This document shows, piece after piece, positions 48,751 to 57,721 of a stretch of DNA of 64,000 bases; within the stretch, counting starts at the first letter, position 1, and every line of letters begins with the position of its first letter. Position numbers and translations under genes: made by a program. Source of the DNA: Pseudomonas viridiflava (GTDB lineage: Bacteria; Pseudomonadota; Gammaproteobacteria; Pseudomonadales; Pseudomonadaceae); contig NZ_UTBZ01000012.1 of assembly GCF_900580865.1 (NCBI RefSeq), forward strand, positions 1 through 64,000, given 5' to 3'. The notes below the pieces were generated by a model. The model saw only the letters and a program-made list of their open reading frames with translations, was not told the origin of the DNA and did no database searches.

Positions 48751-48781
48751 AAAAAGCCCCGACCTAGGTCGGGGCTTTTTT
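48751..48781. terminator. Terminator after gap
   Basis: AAAAAGCCCCGACC-TA-GGTCGGGGCTTTTTT, symmetric, active in both directions. Confidence 0.93.
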
Positions 48782-48792
48782 GTTTGGGGGAA

Positions 48793-48872
48793 GATCAAAA
48801 GATCGCAGCCTTCGGCAGCTCCTACAGGAGATCGCATTGATTCTGTAGGAGCTGCCGAAGGCTGCGATCTTT
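48793..48872. repeat. Inverted pair of GTAGGAGCTGCCG repeats
   Basis: ATCGCAGCCTTCGGCAGCTC followed 20 bases later by the inverse GTAGGAGCTGCCGAAGGCTG. Lies between gap and the convergent transporter gene. Confidence 0.9.
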
Positions 48873-48911
48873 GCTTTATGCCCTCATCGCTGGCTTGCCA
48901 GCGATAGCGTC

Positions 48912-50213
48912 CTATCGGGCGCCGCCGGGGATGGCCGCTTGCGCAGTACGCAGTTCATGCTTGTTGCCCCGGAACAGCACCAGCGTCGCAATCAGCCCCA
49001 ACACCGCCGCGCCACTTAGCCAGATCCCCGGCGCAGCCTTGTTATCCAGCACATGAATCAGATACGTACACGCCGCCGGGGTAAACCCGCCGAAGGTTGC
49101 CGTTGCCAGGCTATAGGCCAGCGAGAACCCCGTTGTACGCACTTCCACCGGCATGATCTCGGTCAGCGCCACTACCATCGCGCCGTTGTACGAGCCGTAC
49201 AGGAACGACAACCACAGCTCGACGATCAGCAGATGGCTGAAGCTCGGGTTCGCCACCAGCCACGACAGCGCCGGATATGCGGTGAGAATCGCCAGAATCG
49301 TCGCCGCCAGCAGTAGGGGTTTGCGTCCGATCTTGTCGGATACCGCGCCCATCACCGGCAACCAGAAGAAATTCGACAGGCCGATGCACACCGTGACCAG
49401 CAACGCATCGAAGTCTGACAAGTGCAATTCAGCCTTGCCGAACGTCGGGGTGTACGCGGTGATCAGGTAGAAAGACACCGTGGTCATCACCACCAGCGCC
49501 ATGCCGGCGATGACGATGCCAAAGTTCTGACCGATCGAGCGGACGATTTCCCGCAGGGTAGGGCGATGTTTTCTGGCCTGGAACTCTGGCGTTTCCTCCA
49601 GCGAGCGGCGAATGACAAAGATCACCGGCACAATCATGCAGCCGATCAGGAACGGCACGCGCCAGCCCCAATCGCCCATTTGTTCCGGACTGAGCCAATG
49701 GTTGAGGCCGACGCCCAGCAGGCCGGCGAAGACCACCGCCGCCTGCTGACTCGCCGACTGCCAACTGACGAAGAAACCCTTGCGGCCCGGTGTCGCGATC
49801 TCTGCCAGATACACCGACACGCCACCCAGCTCCACGCCGGCCGAGAAGCCTTGCAGCAAACGGCCAAACAGTACGAGCAGCGGTGCGGCAACGCCGAGCG
49901 TGGCGTAGCCCGGAACGCAGGCAATCAGCACTGTACCGGCGGCCATCAAGGCCAGCGTGATGATCAGCCCTTGGCGGCGGCCATGGCGGTCAATGTAAGC
50001 ACCGAGGAAAATCGCCCCCAATGGACGCATCAGAAAACCGGCACCGAAGGTCGCCAGCGCCAGCATCAGAGAAGCGAAGGCGCTGTCCGTCGGGAAGAAG
50101 GTTTTGGCGATGGCTGTGGCGTAGAAGCCATAAACCATGAAGTCGAACATTTCGAGAAAGTTGCCGCTGACAACGCGAAAAATCGCTTTGCCTTTGCCGG
50201 TCGTTGAGGACAT
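48912..50213 (-). CDS. MFS transporter, MHS (citrate/metabolite:H+ symporter) family
   Basis: 433 residues, twelve membrane helices. N-terminal [20 protein letters not shown] is the MHS family motif; [18 protein letters not shown] is the loop 2-3 signature and [10 protein letters not shown] its repeat in the second half. It resembles citrate/tricarballylate symporters (CitA/TcuC) more than proline/betaine ones; substrate is inference. In P. aeruginosa I recall an amino-acid permease and nqr genes in this interval, so the gene is probably strain- or clade-specific. Divergent from apbE with 86 bases between. Confidence 0.88.
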   Translation of the reverse strand: MSSTTGKGKAIFRVVSGNFLEMFDFMVYGFYATAIAKTFFPTDSAFASLMLALATFGAGFLMRPLGAIFLGAYIDRHGRRQGLIITLALMAAGTVLIACVPGYATLGVAAPLLVLFGRLLQGFSAGVELGGVSVYLAEIATPGRKGFFVSWQSASQQAAVVFAGLLGVGLNHWLSPEQMGDWGWRVPFLIGCMIVPVIFVIRRSLEETPEFQARKHRPTLREIVRSIGQNFGIVIAGMALVVMTTVSFYLITAYTPTFGKAELHLSDFDALLVTVCIGLSNFFWLPVMGAVSDKIGRKPLLLAATILAILTAYPALSWLVANPSFSHLLIVELWLSFLYGSYNGAMVVALTEIMPVEVRTTGFSLAYSLATATFGGFTPAACTYLIHVLDNKAAPGIWLSGAAVLGLIATLVLFRGNKHELRTAQAAIPGGAR

Positions 50214-50299
50214 TTCTGAGTACTCACTTTAAATCTTGTAAGAAAGCGTTTCGCTCGTGTCCCATAATGGCCGTCGCGGTTTTGCAGGGAGATGAATAA

Positions 50300-51316
50300 T
50301 TGTTCACTGGACGATGGCGTGGGGTCGTGATGCTGGCTGGCCTTTTGGCCGGCTGCGGCAATGGCGATTCACTGGAAAGTTTCGGTGGCCCCACCATGGG
50401 CAGCACGTATTCGATCAAGTACTTACGGCATGTGGGTGATCCCGACTCGTCGCAAGTTCGCAGCGAAGTGGAAGGCATCCTCGCCGAAGTCGACCAGCAG
50501 CTGTCCACCTATCGCAAGGATTCAGACATCGAACGCTTCAACGCTTTGCCCGCCAATAGCTGTCAGAAGATGCCCGCGTCGGTGCTTGAATTGATCCGCG
50601 TTGGCGAACAACTCTCAGCACAAAGCGAAGGTTCCTACGATCTCACCGTCGAACCGCTGATGAATCTCTGGGGTTTCGGTCCGCAAGGTCGTGAAGAGAA
50701 AGTCCCTGATGCCGCTGCGCTGGCTGAAGTAATGCAACGGGTTGGCCGCCAGCATCTGCAAATCAATGGCGATCAGTTGTGCAAGGACGCCGCCGTCGAA
50801 GTCGACTTCAACAGCATCGCCGCCGGTTATGCCGTCGACACCATCGCGGCACGGCTCGATGCCATGGGCATCCACGATTACCTCGCTGAAGCCACGGGTG
50901 AGTTAAAGGCAAAGGGTCGCAAGCTTGACGGCTCATCATGGCGCATCGCTCTGGAAGAGCCCCGCGACGATCAGCAGGTCGCCGAGCGCATCATCAATAT
51001 CGACGGCTACGGCGTCTCCACCTCTGGCGACTACCGCAACTATTTCCTGCAGGACGGTCGGCGTTATTCCCACACCTTCGATGCGCGCAGCGGTGCACCC
51101 GTCCTACACAATCTGGCGTCAGTCACGGTGATTCATCCTTCAGCGTTGATGGCCGATGGACTATCGACGCTGTTGCTGATTCTCGGCCCCGAAAGGGCGT
51201 GGGACTATGCCGAAAAACATGACATTGGTGCATTCTTTGTGATTCGTGCCGATACAGGTTTTGTCATCCGCACCAGTCAGGCGTTCGAGCGCCTCAGTGG
51301 CGCAAAAACTGACTGA
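50300..51316 (+). CDS. apbE: FAD:protein FMN transferase (lipoprotein)
   Basis: 338 residues. Attaches FMN covalently to threonine of periplasm-facing flavoproteins such as NqrB/NqrC, RnfG/RnfD and NosR. Lipobox LLAGC at residue 19, so anchored to the membrane. Signatures: GGPTMGSTYSIKYL, DLTVEPLMNLWGFGP, DFNSIAAGYAVD and HTFDARSGAPV with metal-binding acid residues. It appears to start with TTG at 50300 (GGGAG about ten bases ahead), as the next ATG would cut the signal peptide. No nqr genes surround it, unlike in P. aeruginosa, so the target must be elsewhere. Confidence 0.93.
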   Translation: MFTGRWRGVVMLAGLLAGCGNGDSLESFGGPTMGSTYSIKYLRHVGDPDSSQVRSEVEGILAEVDQQLSTYRKDSDIERFNALPANSCQKMPASVLELIRVGEQLSAQSEGSYDLTVEPLMNLWGFGPQGREEKVPDAAALAEVMQRVGRQHLQINGDQLCKDAAVEVDFNSIAAGYAVDTIAARLDAMGIHDYLAEATGELKAKGRKLDGSSWRIALEEPRDDQQVAERIINIDGYGVSTSGDYRNYFLQDGRRYSHTFDARSGAPVLHNLASVTVIHPSALMADGLSTLLLILGPERAWDYAEKHDIGAFFVIRADTGFVIRTSQAFERLSGAKTD

Positions 51317-51513
51317 GAACAATACGAAAGCTGGCGTTGTAGTGCAGGCAAAAGTAGCCTACGACGCGACCAAGGGTTAATGTGCGCGGCGTTGACGCTT
51401 CTATAGACTGTGTCCGGGTTCTTGATTGACCCCCAATTGTTCCTTCGCGCCGCCGTTCGGCGTGATTTAGCCGCCGGTGCTGCTGGCACCGCGGCCTGTT
51501 CTGAGGAGTACGC

Positions 51514-52908
51514 ATGGCTGTCTACAACTACGACGTGGTGGTGCTGGGTTCCGGCCCGGCGGGAGAAGGCGCGGCAATGAACGCCGCCAAAGCAGGGCGC
51601 AAGGTCGCGATGGTCGACAGCCGTCGCCAGGTCGGCGGCAACTGCACCCACCTCGGCACCATTCCGTCCAAGGCACTGCGTCACTCGGTGCGGCAGATCA
51701 TGCAGTTCAACACTAATCCGATGTTCCGGGCGATCGGCGAGCCGCGCTGGTTCTCCTTCCCGGACGTATTGAAAAGCGCCGAAAAAGTCATTTCCAAACA
51801 AGTCGCTTCGCGCACTGGCTACTACGCCCGTAACCGCGTCGACGTGTTCTTCGGCACCGGCAGCTTCGCCGACGAGCAAACCATCGAAGTGGTCTGCGCT
51901 AACGGGGTGGTCGAGAAACTGGTGGCCAAGCACATCATCATCGCCACCGGTTCGCGCCCGTATCGCCCGGCGGACATCGATTTTCACCACCCGCGTATCT
52001 ACGATAGCGACACTATCCTCAGCCTCAACCACACCCCGCGCAAACTGATTGTTTACGGTGCCGGCGTGATCGGTTGCGAATACGCGTCGATCTTCAGCGG
52101 TCTGGGTGTACTGGTCGAGCTGGTCGACAACCGTGGTCAGTTGCTGAGCTTCCTCGATTCGGAAATCTCCCAGGCGTTGAGCTACCACTTCAGCAACAAC
52201 AACATCACCGTGCGCCACAACGAAGATTACGATCGCGTTGAAGGTGTCGACAACGGGGTGATCCTGCACCTGAAGTCCGGTAAGAAGATCAAGGCCGACG
52301 CCTTGCTCTGGTGCAACGGCCGTACCGGCAACACCGACACGCTGGGTCTGGAAAACATCGGCGTCAAGGTCAACAGCCGTGGCCAGATCGAAGTCGACGA
52401 GGCTTACCGCACTTGCGTGCCGAACATCTACGGCGCCGGTGACGTGATCGGCTGGCCGAGCCTGGCCAGTGCCGCTCACGACCAGGGTCGTTCGGCCGCT
52501 GGCAGCATCGTTGATAACGGTAGCTGGCGCTTTGTGAATGACGTGCCGACCGGCATCTACACCATTCCGGAGATCAGCTCGATCGGCAAGAACGAGCAGG
52601 AACTGACCCAGGCCAAAGTGCCGTATGAAGTGGGCAAGGCGTTCTTCAAGAGCATGGCGCGTGCGCAGATCGCCGGCGAGCCGCAAGGCATGCTGAAGAT
52701 CCTGTTCCACCGTGAAACCCTGGAAGTGCTGGGCGTTCATTGCTTCGGTTATCAGGCATCGGAGATCGTCCACATCGGTCAGGCGATCATGAGCCAGCCG
52801 GGCGAACTGAACACGCTGAAGTATTTCGTCAACACCACGTTCAACTACCCGACCATGGCTGAAGCCTATCGGGTAGCGGCGTACGACGGCCTCAACCGGC
52901 TTTTTTGA
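51514..52908 (+). CDS. sthA: Soluble pyridine nucleotide transhydrogenase
   Basis: 464 residues. Flavoprotein that moves hydride between NADPH and NAD+, mainly to relieve NADPH excess. FAD motif [17 protein letters not shown] at the N-terminus; [16 protein letters not shown] has only the first cysteine of the disulphide-reductase pair, as is normal for Sth; NAD site [21 protein letters not shown] site [21 protein letters not shown] precedes the ATG. Probably monocistronic, 197 bases after apbE, with a GC-rich hairpin beyond the stop. Confidence 0.98.
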   Translation: MAVYNYDVVVLGSGPAGEGAAMNAAKAGRKVAMVDSRRQVGGNCTHLGTIPSKALRHSVRQIMQFNTNPMFRAIGEPRWFSFPDVLKSAEKVISKQVASRTGYYARNRVDVFFGTGSFADEQTIEVVCANGVVEKLVAKHIIIATGSRPYRPADIDFHHPRIYDSDTILSLNHTPRKLIVYGAGVIGCEYASIFSGLGVLVELVDNRGQLLSFLDSEISQALSYHFSNNNITVRHNEDYDRVEGVDNGVILHLKSGKKIKADALLWCNGRTGNTDTLGLENIGVKVNSRGQIEVDEAYRTCVPNIYGAGDVIGWPSLASAAHDQGRSAAGSIVDNGSWRFVNDVPTGIYTIPEISSIGKNEQELTQAKVPYEVGKAFFKSMARAQIAGEPQGMLKILFHRETLEVLGVHCFGYQASEIVHIGQAIMSQPGELNTLKYFVNTTFNYPTMAEAYRVAAYDGLNRLF

Positions 52909-52912
52909 CGGG

Positions 52913-52943
52913 CTCCGGCCGGTGGCCTGAGCCGGCCGGGGAG
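52913..52943 (+). terminator. GC-rich hairpin after sthA, no U-tract
   Basis: CTCCGGCCGG and CCGGCCGGGGAG form a very stable stem just past the stop. There is no T-run, so it may protect the 3' end rather than terminate. Confidence 0.5.
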
Positions 52944-52950
52944 ACCGATT

Positions 52951-53673
52951 TCAGCAATTCTCGAGGGTGGCAGTGGCCAAACCGGGAAAGTCTGTAATCA
53001 GGCTGTCAACGCCGAAGTCGGCGAGTCTGCGCATCAGTGCAGGCTCGTTGACGGTCCATACCGACACATGCAGGCCCTGACGCTGCGCCTTCTGCAGGCG
53101 TTCCGGCGTACACAGCGTCCAGTTCAGCGCGAGAATCTCACAGCCATAGCTTGCCGCGACCTTCAACGGGTCGAGCCAGGCGTACTCGGCGACCAGCCCC
53201 CGCGACACATCCGGCACCAGATCCAGCGCCGCTTTCAGCACTTCCCGCGAACTCGAGGTGATCGTCACCTTGTCGAGCAGGCCATGCCGTTGGGCCATTT
53301 CACGAATCGCCAGCACCGTGGTAGCGGCGCGGGTGCGTGAAGCGCTTTTGACTTCCAGCTGCCAGTGCTCGAAATCACACTTCTCGAACAATTCTTCCAG
53401 CGTCGGAATCGGGCACGGCTGGATCCAGCCCGGGCCACCCTTGCGCGCGTCGTAGGTCACCAGTTCGGCGGCGGTATGCTCGACGACTTTGCCACGACGT
53501 TCCGTGGTGCGCTTGAGGGTCGGGTCGTGGATGACCATCAACTCGCCGTCCTTGGACAGGTGCAGATCGAGTTCGCAACGGCGTACGCCGTGCTTGAGAC
53601 ATTCCTGAAAACTGCTCAGGGTGTTTTCCGGTGCTTCGCCCTTGGCGCCGCGGTGGCCGTAGATGAGGGTCAC
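52951..53673 (-). CDS. Glycerophosphodiester phosphodiesterase
   Basis: 240 residues, no signal peptide, so a cytosolic UgpQ-type enzyme releasing glycerol-3-phosphate. Motifs: IYGHRGAKGEAPENTLSSF (catalytic His, Arg, Glu), CELDLHLSKDGELMVIHDPTL (second His and metal ligands), and WTVNEPALMRRLADFGVDSL near the end. It begins 14 bases after the PilZ-domain gene and is cotranscribed with it. Same arrangement in other pseudomonads (recalled). Confidence 0.95.
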   Translation of the reverse strand: MTLIYGHRGAKGEAPENTLSSFQECLKHGVRRCELDLHLSKDGELMVIHDPTLKRTTERRGKVVEHTAAELVTYDARKGGPGWIQPCPIPTLEELFEKCDFEHWQLEVKSASRTRAATTVLAIREMAQRHGLLDKVTITSSSREVLKAALDLVPDVSRGLVAEYAWLDPLKVAASYGCEILALNWTLCTPERLQKAQRQGLHVSVWTVNEPALMRRLADFGVDSLITDFPGLATATLENC

Positions 53674-53687
53674 GGTTCTTCCTTAAA

Positions 53688-54269
53688 TTAAATGCCTGAT
53701 TCGTTCTGTTCGCGGGCCAGACGTCGTTCCTGGGCCTGCTTCTGCAAGATATAGCGGGCAAGCAACTGGCGCTGGGCGTCGGTCAGGTGTTCGAACTCGG
53801 TGCCGACGTCGTAACCTTCGCCCTTGCGGTCGCAATGGGTGACGCGCGCGCGGAGCAGCAGGCCCAGCGCTTGTGGCATCAGCACCAGTTTCACCGACAG
53901 ATGTGCGCCAGTGGCAATCGGCGTCGGGTGCTGAAAGTCGATCCCGCCCTCGGAGATGATCACCGGTTGCGGCTCGCCGATATGGCCGAGCACGGTCAGG
54001 GCGACCACCTGGCTGAGCAGGTCGATGCGTTTGTTCTGCGATTTCAGGAACGCGGCGATGGCCCGATCGCGCTCGCTGATCTGGCGCAACAGGTGCTGCG
54101 ACTCGAATTCGCTCAGGTGCAGTTCGCTGAGCAGGTTGAACAGTGGGGAAGCATCCTGCAACACTTCCTGGCCTGCGGCTTCGGGAGCGGACAGGGGCCG
54201 AATTTCCAGTGCGATCGTGTCCTCGATACGGTAGTATTCGCGGCGATCTTCTTCATCTAATGTCGACAT
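53688..54269 (-). CDS. PilZ-domain protein (193 aa)
   Basis: The N-terminus DRREYYRIEDTIALEI looks like the first c-di-GMP contact motif but ends RxxxR only loosely (RREYYR). A helical insert follows (LSELHLSEFESQHLLRQIS and AAFLKSQNKRIDLLSQVVAL), then the PilZ barrel with EGGIDFQHPTPIATGAHLSV, in place of the canonical D/NxSxxG: here ISEGGI. Binding of c-di-GMP is therefore uncertain. It heads an operon with the GDPD gene and is divergent from lolC. Confidence 0.82.
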   Translation of the reverse strand: MSTLDEEDRREYYRIEDTIALEIRPLSAPEAAGQEVLQDASPLFNLLSELHLSEFESQHLLRQISERDRAIAAFLKSQNKRIDLLSQVVALTVLGHIGEPQPVIISEGGIDFQHPTPIATGAHLSVKLVLMPQALGLLLRARVTHCDRKGEGYDVGTEFEHLTDAQRQLLARYILQKQAQERRLAREQNESGI

Positions 54270-54363
54270 GGCGAACCCATGGTAGCGGCGGTGGTCTGAG
54301 TGTAAAGCTGGTTATCGACCCCCGCCACAAGGACGTTCCTTTTCCCTCCGAACAAGCCCCGAC

Positions 54364-55614
54364 ATGTTCAGACCTCTCTTCGTATTTATCGGCACGCGTT
54401 ATACCCGTGCAAAGCGTCGCAATCATTTTGTGTCATTCATTTCCCTGACTTCGATGATCGGGCTCGCCCTTGGCGTGGTCGTGATGATCGTCGTGCTGTC
54501 GGTGATGAATGGCTTCGATCATGAGATGCGCACCCGCGTGCTGGGCATGGTGCCCCACGCGACCATTGAATCCACTGAGCCGATCAACGATTGGCAAAGC
54601 CTGGCGACCTCGGTCAAGCAGAACCCGCAGGTGACGGCGGTTGCGCCGTTCACGCAGATGCAGGGCCTGCTGACCAATAACGGTCAGGTGTCCAAGGTGT
54701 TGCTCAACGCCATCGACCCTGCGCTCGAGCGCAACGTGTCGATCATCGACAACTTCATGAAGCAGGGCAAACTCGACGATCTGACGCCGGGCAGCTTCGG
54801 CATCGTCATCGGCGACAAGGCCGCGACCAAGCTGGGCGTGGGCATCGGTGACAAGGTCACCTTCGTCGCGCCAGAGGTCAGCGTGACCCCGGCCGGGATG
54901 TTCCCGCGCATGAAGCGCTTCACCGTGGTCGGCATTTTCCATGTCGGCGCCGGTGAACTCGACGGCTACCTGGGCGTCACCAACCTGCAGGATCTGGCGA
55001 AGATGCACCGCTGGAAGCCTGATCAGGTGCAGGGCATCCGCCTGAAGTTCGACGACCTGTTCCAGGCACCGCGTGTGGCATGGAACATCGCCCAGCAACT
55101 CGGCGAAGACCATTATTACGCCCGCGACTGGACGCGCACCCACGGCAATCTGTATCAGGCAATCCGCATGGAAAAAGCCATGATCGGCCTGCTGTTGCTG
55201 CTGATCGTTGCCGTGGCGGCGTTCAACATCATTTCCACGCTGGTGATGGTGGTCAACGACAAGAAGGGCGACATCGCCATTCTGCGTACGTTGGGCGCGA
55301 CGCCTGGCACGATCATGCGCACGTTCATGGTGCAAGGTACGGTGATCGGTGTTGTCGGCACAGCGATTGGCGCGGTGGTCGGTATTTTCGCGGCGCTTAA
55401 TGTCAGCGCGGCGATCTCGGCACTGGAAGGCCTGATCGGCCACAAATTCCTTAATGCTGACGTGTATTTCATTGATTATCTTCCGTCGCAGGTGCAGAGC
55501 CAGGATGTCGTCATGGTCTGCGCCGCTGCGTTGGTCCTGAGTTTTCTCGCCACCCTGTATCCCGCCTGGCGTGCCGCGCGCACCCAGCCGGCGGAGGCGC
55601 TACGTTATGAGTGA
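54364..55614 (+). CDS. lolC: Lipoprotein-releasing complex permease LolC
   Basis: 416 residues, four membrane helices: one near residue 35 ([18 protein letters not shown]) and three in the last 150. A large periplasmic domain between carries the Hook-type loop that, in LolC, binds Lol[21 protein letters not shown] is the usual N-terminus. With LolD and LolE it extracts lipoproteins from the inner membrane. LolC is upstream of lolD (8-base overlap), and its C-terminus [16 protein letters not shown] is complete. The paralogue lolE is downstream. Confidence 0.96.
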   Translation: MFRPLFVFIGTRYTRAKRRNHFVSFISLTSMIGLALGVVVMIVVLSVMNGFDHEMRTRVLGMVPHATIESTEPINDWQSLATSVKQNPQVTAVAPFTQMQGLLTNNGQVSKVLLNAIDPALERNVSIIDNFMKQGKLDDLTPGSFGIVIGDKAATKLGVGIGDKVTFVAPEVSVTPAGMFPRMKRFTVVGIFHVGAGELDGYLGVTNLQDLAKMHRWKPDQVQGIRLKFDDLFQAPRVAWNIAQQLGEDHYYARDWTRTHGNLYQAIRMEKAMIGLLLLLIVAVAAFNIISTLVMVVNDKKGDIAILRTLGATPGTIMRTFMVQGTVIGVVGTAIGAVVGIFAALNVSAAISALEGLIGHKFLNADVYFIDYLPSQVQSQDVVMVCAAALVLSFLATLYPAWRAARTQPAEALRYE

Positions 55615-56305
55615 GTCGGGCATGAGTGAACAAGCAATCTTGAGCTGCCGCAACCTGGGCAAATCCTACGAGGAAGGCCCGGAATCGGTAGAAGTGCTGG
55701 CCGGTCTGCAGCTGGAGTTGCACCCGGGCGAGCGTGTCGCGATCGTCGGCACCTCGGGTTCGGGCAAAAGTACTTTGCTCAACCTGCTCGGTGGTCTGGA
55801 CACGCCGACCAAGGGCAGCGTCTGGCTCGACGGTGAAGAACTGTCGGCACTGAGCGAGAAGAAGCGTGGCCTGTTGCGTAACCGTGCGCTCGGTTTCGTT
55901 TACCAGTTCCACCACTTGCTGCCGGAATTCACTGCGCTGGAAAACGTCTGCATGCCGCTGTTGATCGGCAAGACGCCGATCCCGGAAGCCCGTCAGCGCG
56001 CCACCGCGTTGCTGGAGCGCGTCGGCCTCGGTCATCGTCTGGAGCACAAACCGGCGGAACTGTCCGGCGGTGAGCGTCAACGTGTGGCCATCGCTCGTGC
56101 CTTGGTGAACAAGCCAGGCCTGGTGATGCTCGATGAGCCAACCGGCAACCTCGACTCCCACACCGCCCAGGGCATTCAGGATTTGATGCTGGAACTCAGC
56201 ACCTCCATGCGCACGGCGTTCCTGGTGGTGACTCACGACATGAACCTGGCCCGCCAGATGGATCGCGTACTGCACCTGCAAGAAGGTTGCCTCACGCCTA
56301 TCTGA
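55607..56305 (+). CDS. lolD: Lipoprotein-releasing complex ATPase LolD
   Basis: 232 residues. Walker [15 protein letters not shown] near 48, signature [15 protein letters not shown] near 150, Walker [13 protein letters not shown], and the LolD-type Q-loop region [17 protein letters not shown]. Powers lipoprotein release from the inner membrane. The ATG at 55607 overlaps the lolC stop by eight bases and has GGAGG at nine bases; a start five codons in (55622) is possible. Confidence 0.97.
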   Translation: MSESGMSEQAILSCRNLGKSYEEGPESVEVLAGLQLELHPGERVAIVGTSGSGKSTLLNLLGGLDTPTKGSVWLDGEELSALSEKKRGLLRNRALGFVYQFHHLLPEFTALENVCMPLLIGKTPIPEARQRATALLERVGLGHRLEHKPAELSGGERQRVAIARALVNKPGLVMLDEPTGNLDSHTAQGIQDLMLELSTSMRTAFLVVTHDMNLARQMDRVLHLQEGCLTPI

Positions 56306-56314
56306 TTGGCTGAA

Positions 56315-56353
56315 ACCCGGCGCCTGCAAAGGCGTCGGGTCTTTTATTTTTAT
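56315..56353 (+). terminator. Terminator-like hairpin between lolD and lolE
   Basis: ACCCGGCGCC-loop-GGCGTCGGGT (one G-T pair) followed by TCTTTTATTTTTAT. It looks like a full intrinsic terminator placed 16 bases before the lolE start, inside what is normally an uninterrupted operon. Confidence 0.8.
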
Positions 56354-56368
56354 ACGGTGCCCCAGCGA

Positions 56369-57613
56369 ATGTTCAGACCGTTATCGATCTTTATCGGCAC
56401 GCGCTATACCCGCGCCAAGCGCCGCAATCGCTTTGTTTCGTTCATTTCGATGACCTCGATGATCGGCCTCGCCCTCGGCGTGCTGGCGATGATCGTGGTG
56501 TTGTCGGTGATGAACGGCTTCCAGCGCGAAATGAGCTCGCGCATCCTCGGCATGGTGCCCCACGCGACCATCGTTGGCGTCAAGCCGATCGATGACTGGC
56601 AGCCGGTGGCCGCCGCGGCGATGAAAAATCCTGAAGTGACGGCCGCCGTGCCGTTCACTGAGATGGAAGGCATGCTGTCCTACAAGGGCTTGATGCAGCC
56701 GATCCAGATCAGCGGCGTCGATCCGGCGCAGGAAGGCAAGGTCTCCATCGTTGCCCAGCACATTGTTCAGGGCCGTCTGGATGCCTTGAAACCCGGCGAG
56801 TTCGGCGTGGTGATTGGTGAAATCACCGCGCGGCGATTCCGCCTCAATGTCGGCGACAAAATCACCTTGATCGTGCCGGAAGTCAGCACCGCACCGGGCG
56901 GCATCACCCCGCGCATGCAGCGTCTGAACGTGGTCGGCGTGTTCAAGGTCGGCGCCGAACTGGACGGCTCGATGGGCTTGATCCATGTGGCTGATGCCGC
57001 GACCATGCAGCATTGGCAGCCGAATCAGGTGCAGAGCGTGCGTCTGGCGGTGAAAGACCTGTACGCCGCGCCGAAAGTCTCCTCGGACATCGCTGCCGGG
57101 TTGGGCGCCGAGTTCAAGGCTGATGACTGGACTCACACCCAGGGCAGCCTGTTCAGCGCGATGAAGATGGAAAAAACCATGATCGGCCTGTTGTTGCTGA
57201 TGATCGTCGCGGTGGCGGCGTTCAACATCATCGCGACCTTGATCATGGTGGTGAACGACAAGGGCGCGGACATTGCGATCCTGCGCACCATCGGCGCCAC
57301 GCCACGGCAGATCATGGCGATCTTCATGGTGCAGGGTACGGTGATCGGGATTGTCGGCACCATTATTGGCGGTGTGTTGGGGGTGATCGCCGCGCTGAAT
57401 GTCAGTCAGATCGTGGGTTGGATCGAGCGAGTCAGCGGGCAGCACATCTTCAGTTCGGATGTGTATTTCGTCAGCAATTTGCCGTCGGAATTGCAGGGTG
57501 GGGATGTGCTGTTGATTTGCTCGGCGGGCTTTATTCTGAGCTTTTTGGCGACGGTGTATCCGGCCTGGCGGGCGGCCAAGATCGAGCCGGCTCACGCGCT
57601 GAGATATTCGTAA
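56369..57613 (+). CDS. lolE: Lipoprotein-releasing complex permease LolE
   Basis: 414 residues, same architecture as LolC (four helices, large periplasmic domain), and starts [20 protein letters not shown], almost as LolC does. In LolE the periplasmic part accepts the lipoprotein. C-terminus PAWRAAKIEPAHALRYS. The ATG at 56369 is the family start; the 21-codon longer frame runs through the hairpin. The ribosome site is poor (CCCAGCGA). A -10-like TATACG at 56352-56357 would give a nearly leaderless mRNA. Confidence 0.95.
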   Translation: MFRPLSIFIGTRYTRAKRRNRFVSFISMTSMIGLALGVLAMIVVLSVMNGFQREMSSRILGMVPHATIVGVKPIDDWQPVAAAAMKNPEVTAAVPFTEMEGMLSYKGLMQPIQISGVDPAQEGKVSIVAQHIVQGRLDALKPGEFGVVIGEITARRFRLNVGDKITLIVPEVSTAPGGITPRMQRLNVVGVFKVGAELDGSMGLIHVADAATMQHWQPNQVQSVRLAVKDLYAAPKVSSDIAAGLGAEFKADDWTHTQGSLFSAMKMEKTMIGLLLLMIVAVAAFNIIATLIMVVNDKGADIAILRTIGATPRQIMAIFMVQGTVIGIVGTIIGGVLGVIAALNVSQIVGWIERVSGQHIFSSDVYFVSNLPSELQGGDVLLICSAGFILSFLATVYPAWRAAKIEPAHALRYS

Positions 57614-57627
57614 ACCTTTATGCCGCT

Positions 57628-57703
57628 TTCGCGAGCAGGCTCGCTCCCACAGGGGATTTGTGAACGACGCAGATCCAATGTGGGAGCGAGCCTGCTCGCG
57701 AAG
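57628..57703. repeat. REP pair after lolE
   Basis: TTCGCGAGCAGGCTCGCTCC and, 30 bases on, TGTGGGAGCGAGCCTGCTCG in opposite orientation, between convergent lolE and the sensor kinase gene. Confidence 0.92.
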
Positions 57704-57721
57704 GGGCCGCAACTGCTGGCC

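Noticed and set aside
51317..51513. nqrM-like small gene between apbE and sthA
   Set aside because: No frame with the cysteine pattern of NqrM is present in the gap.
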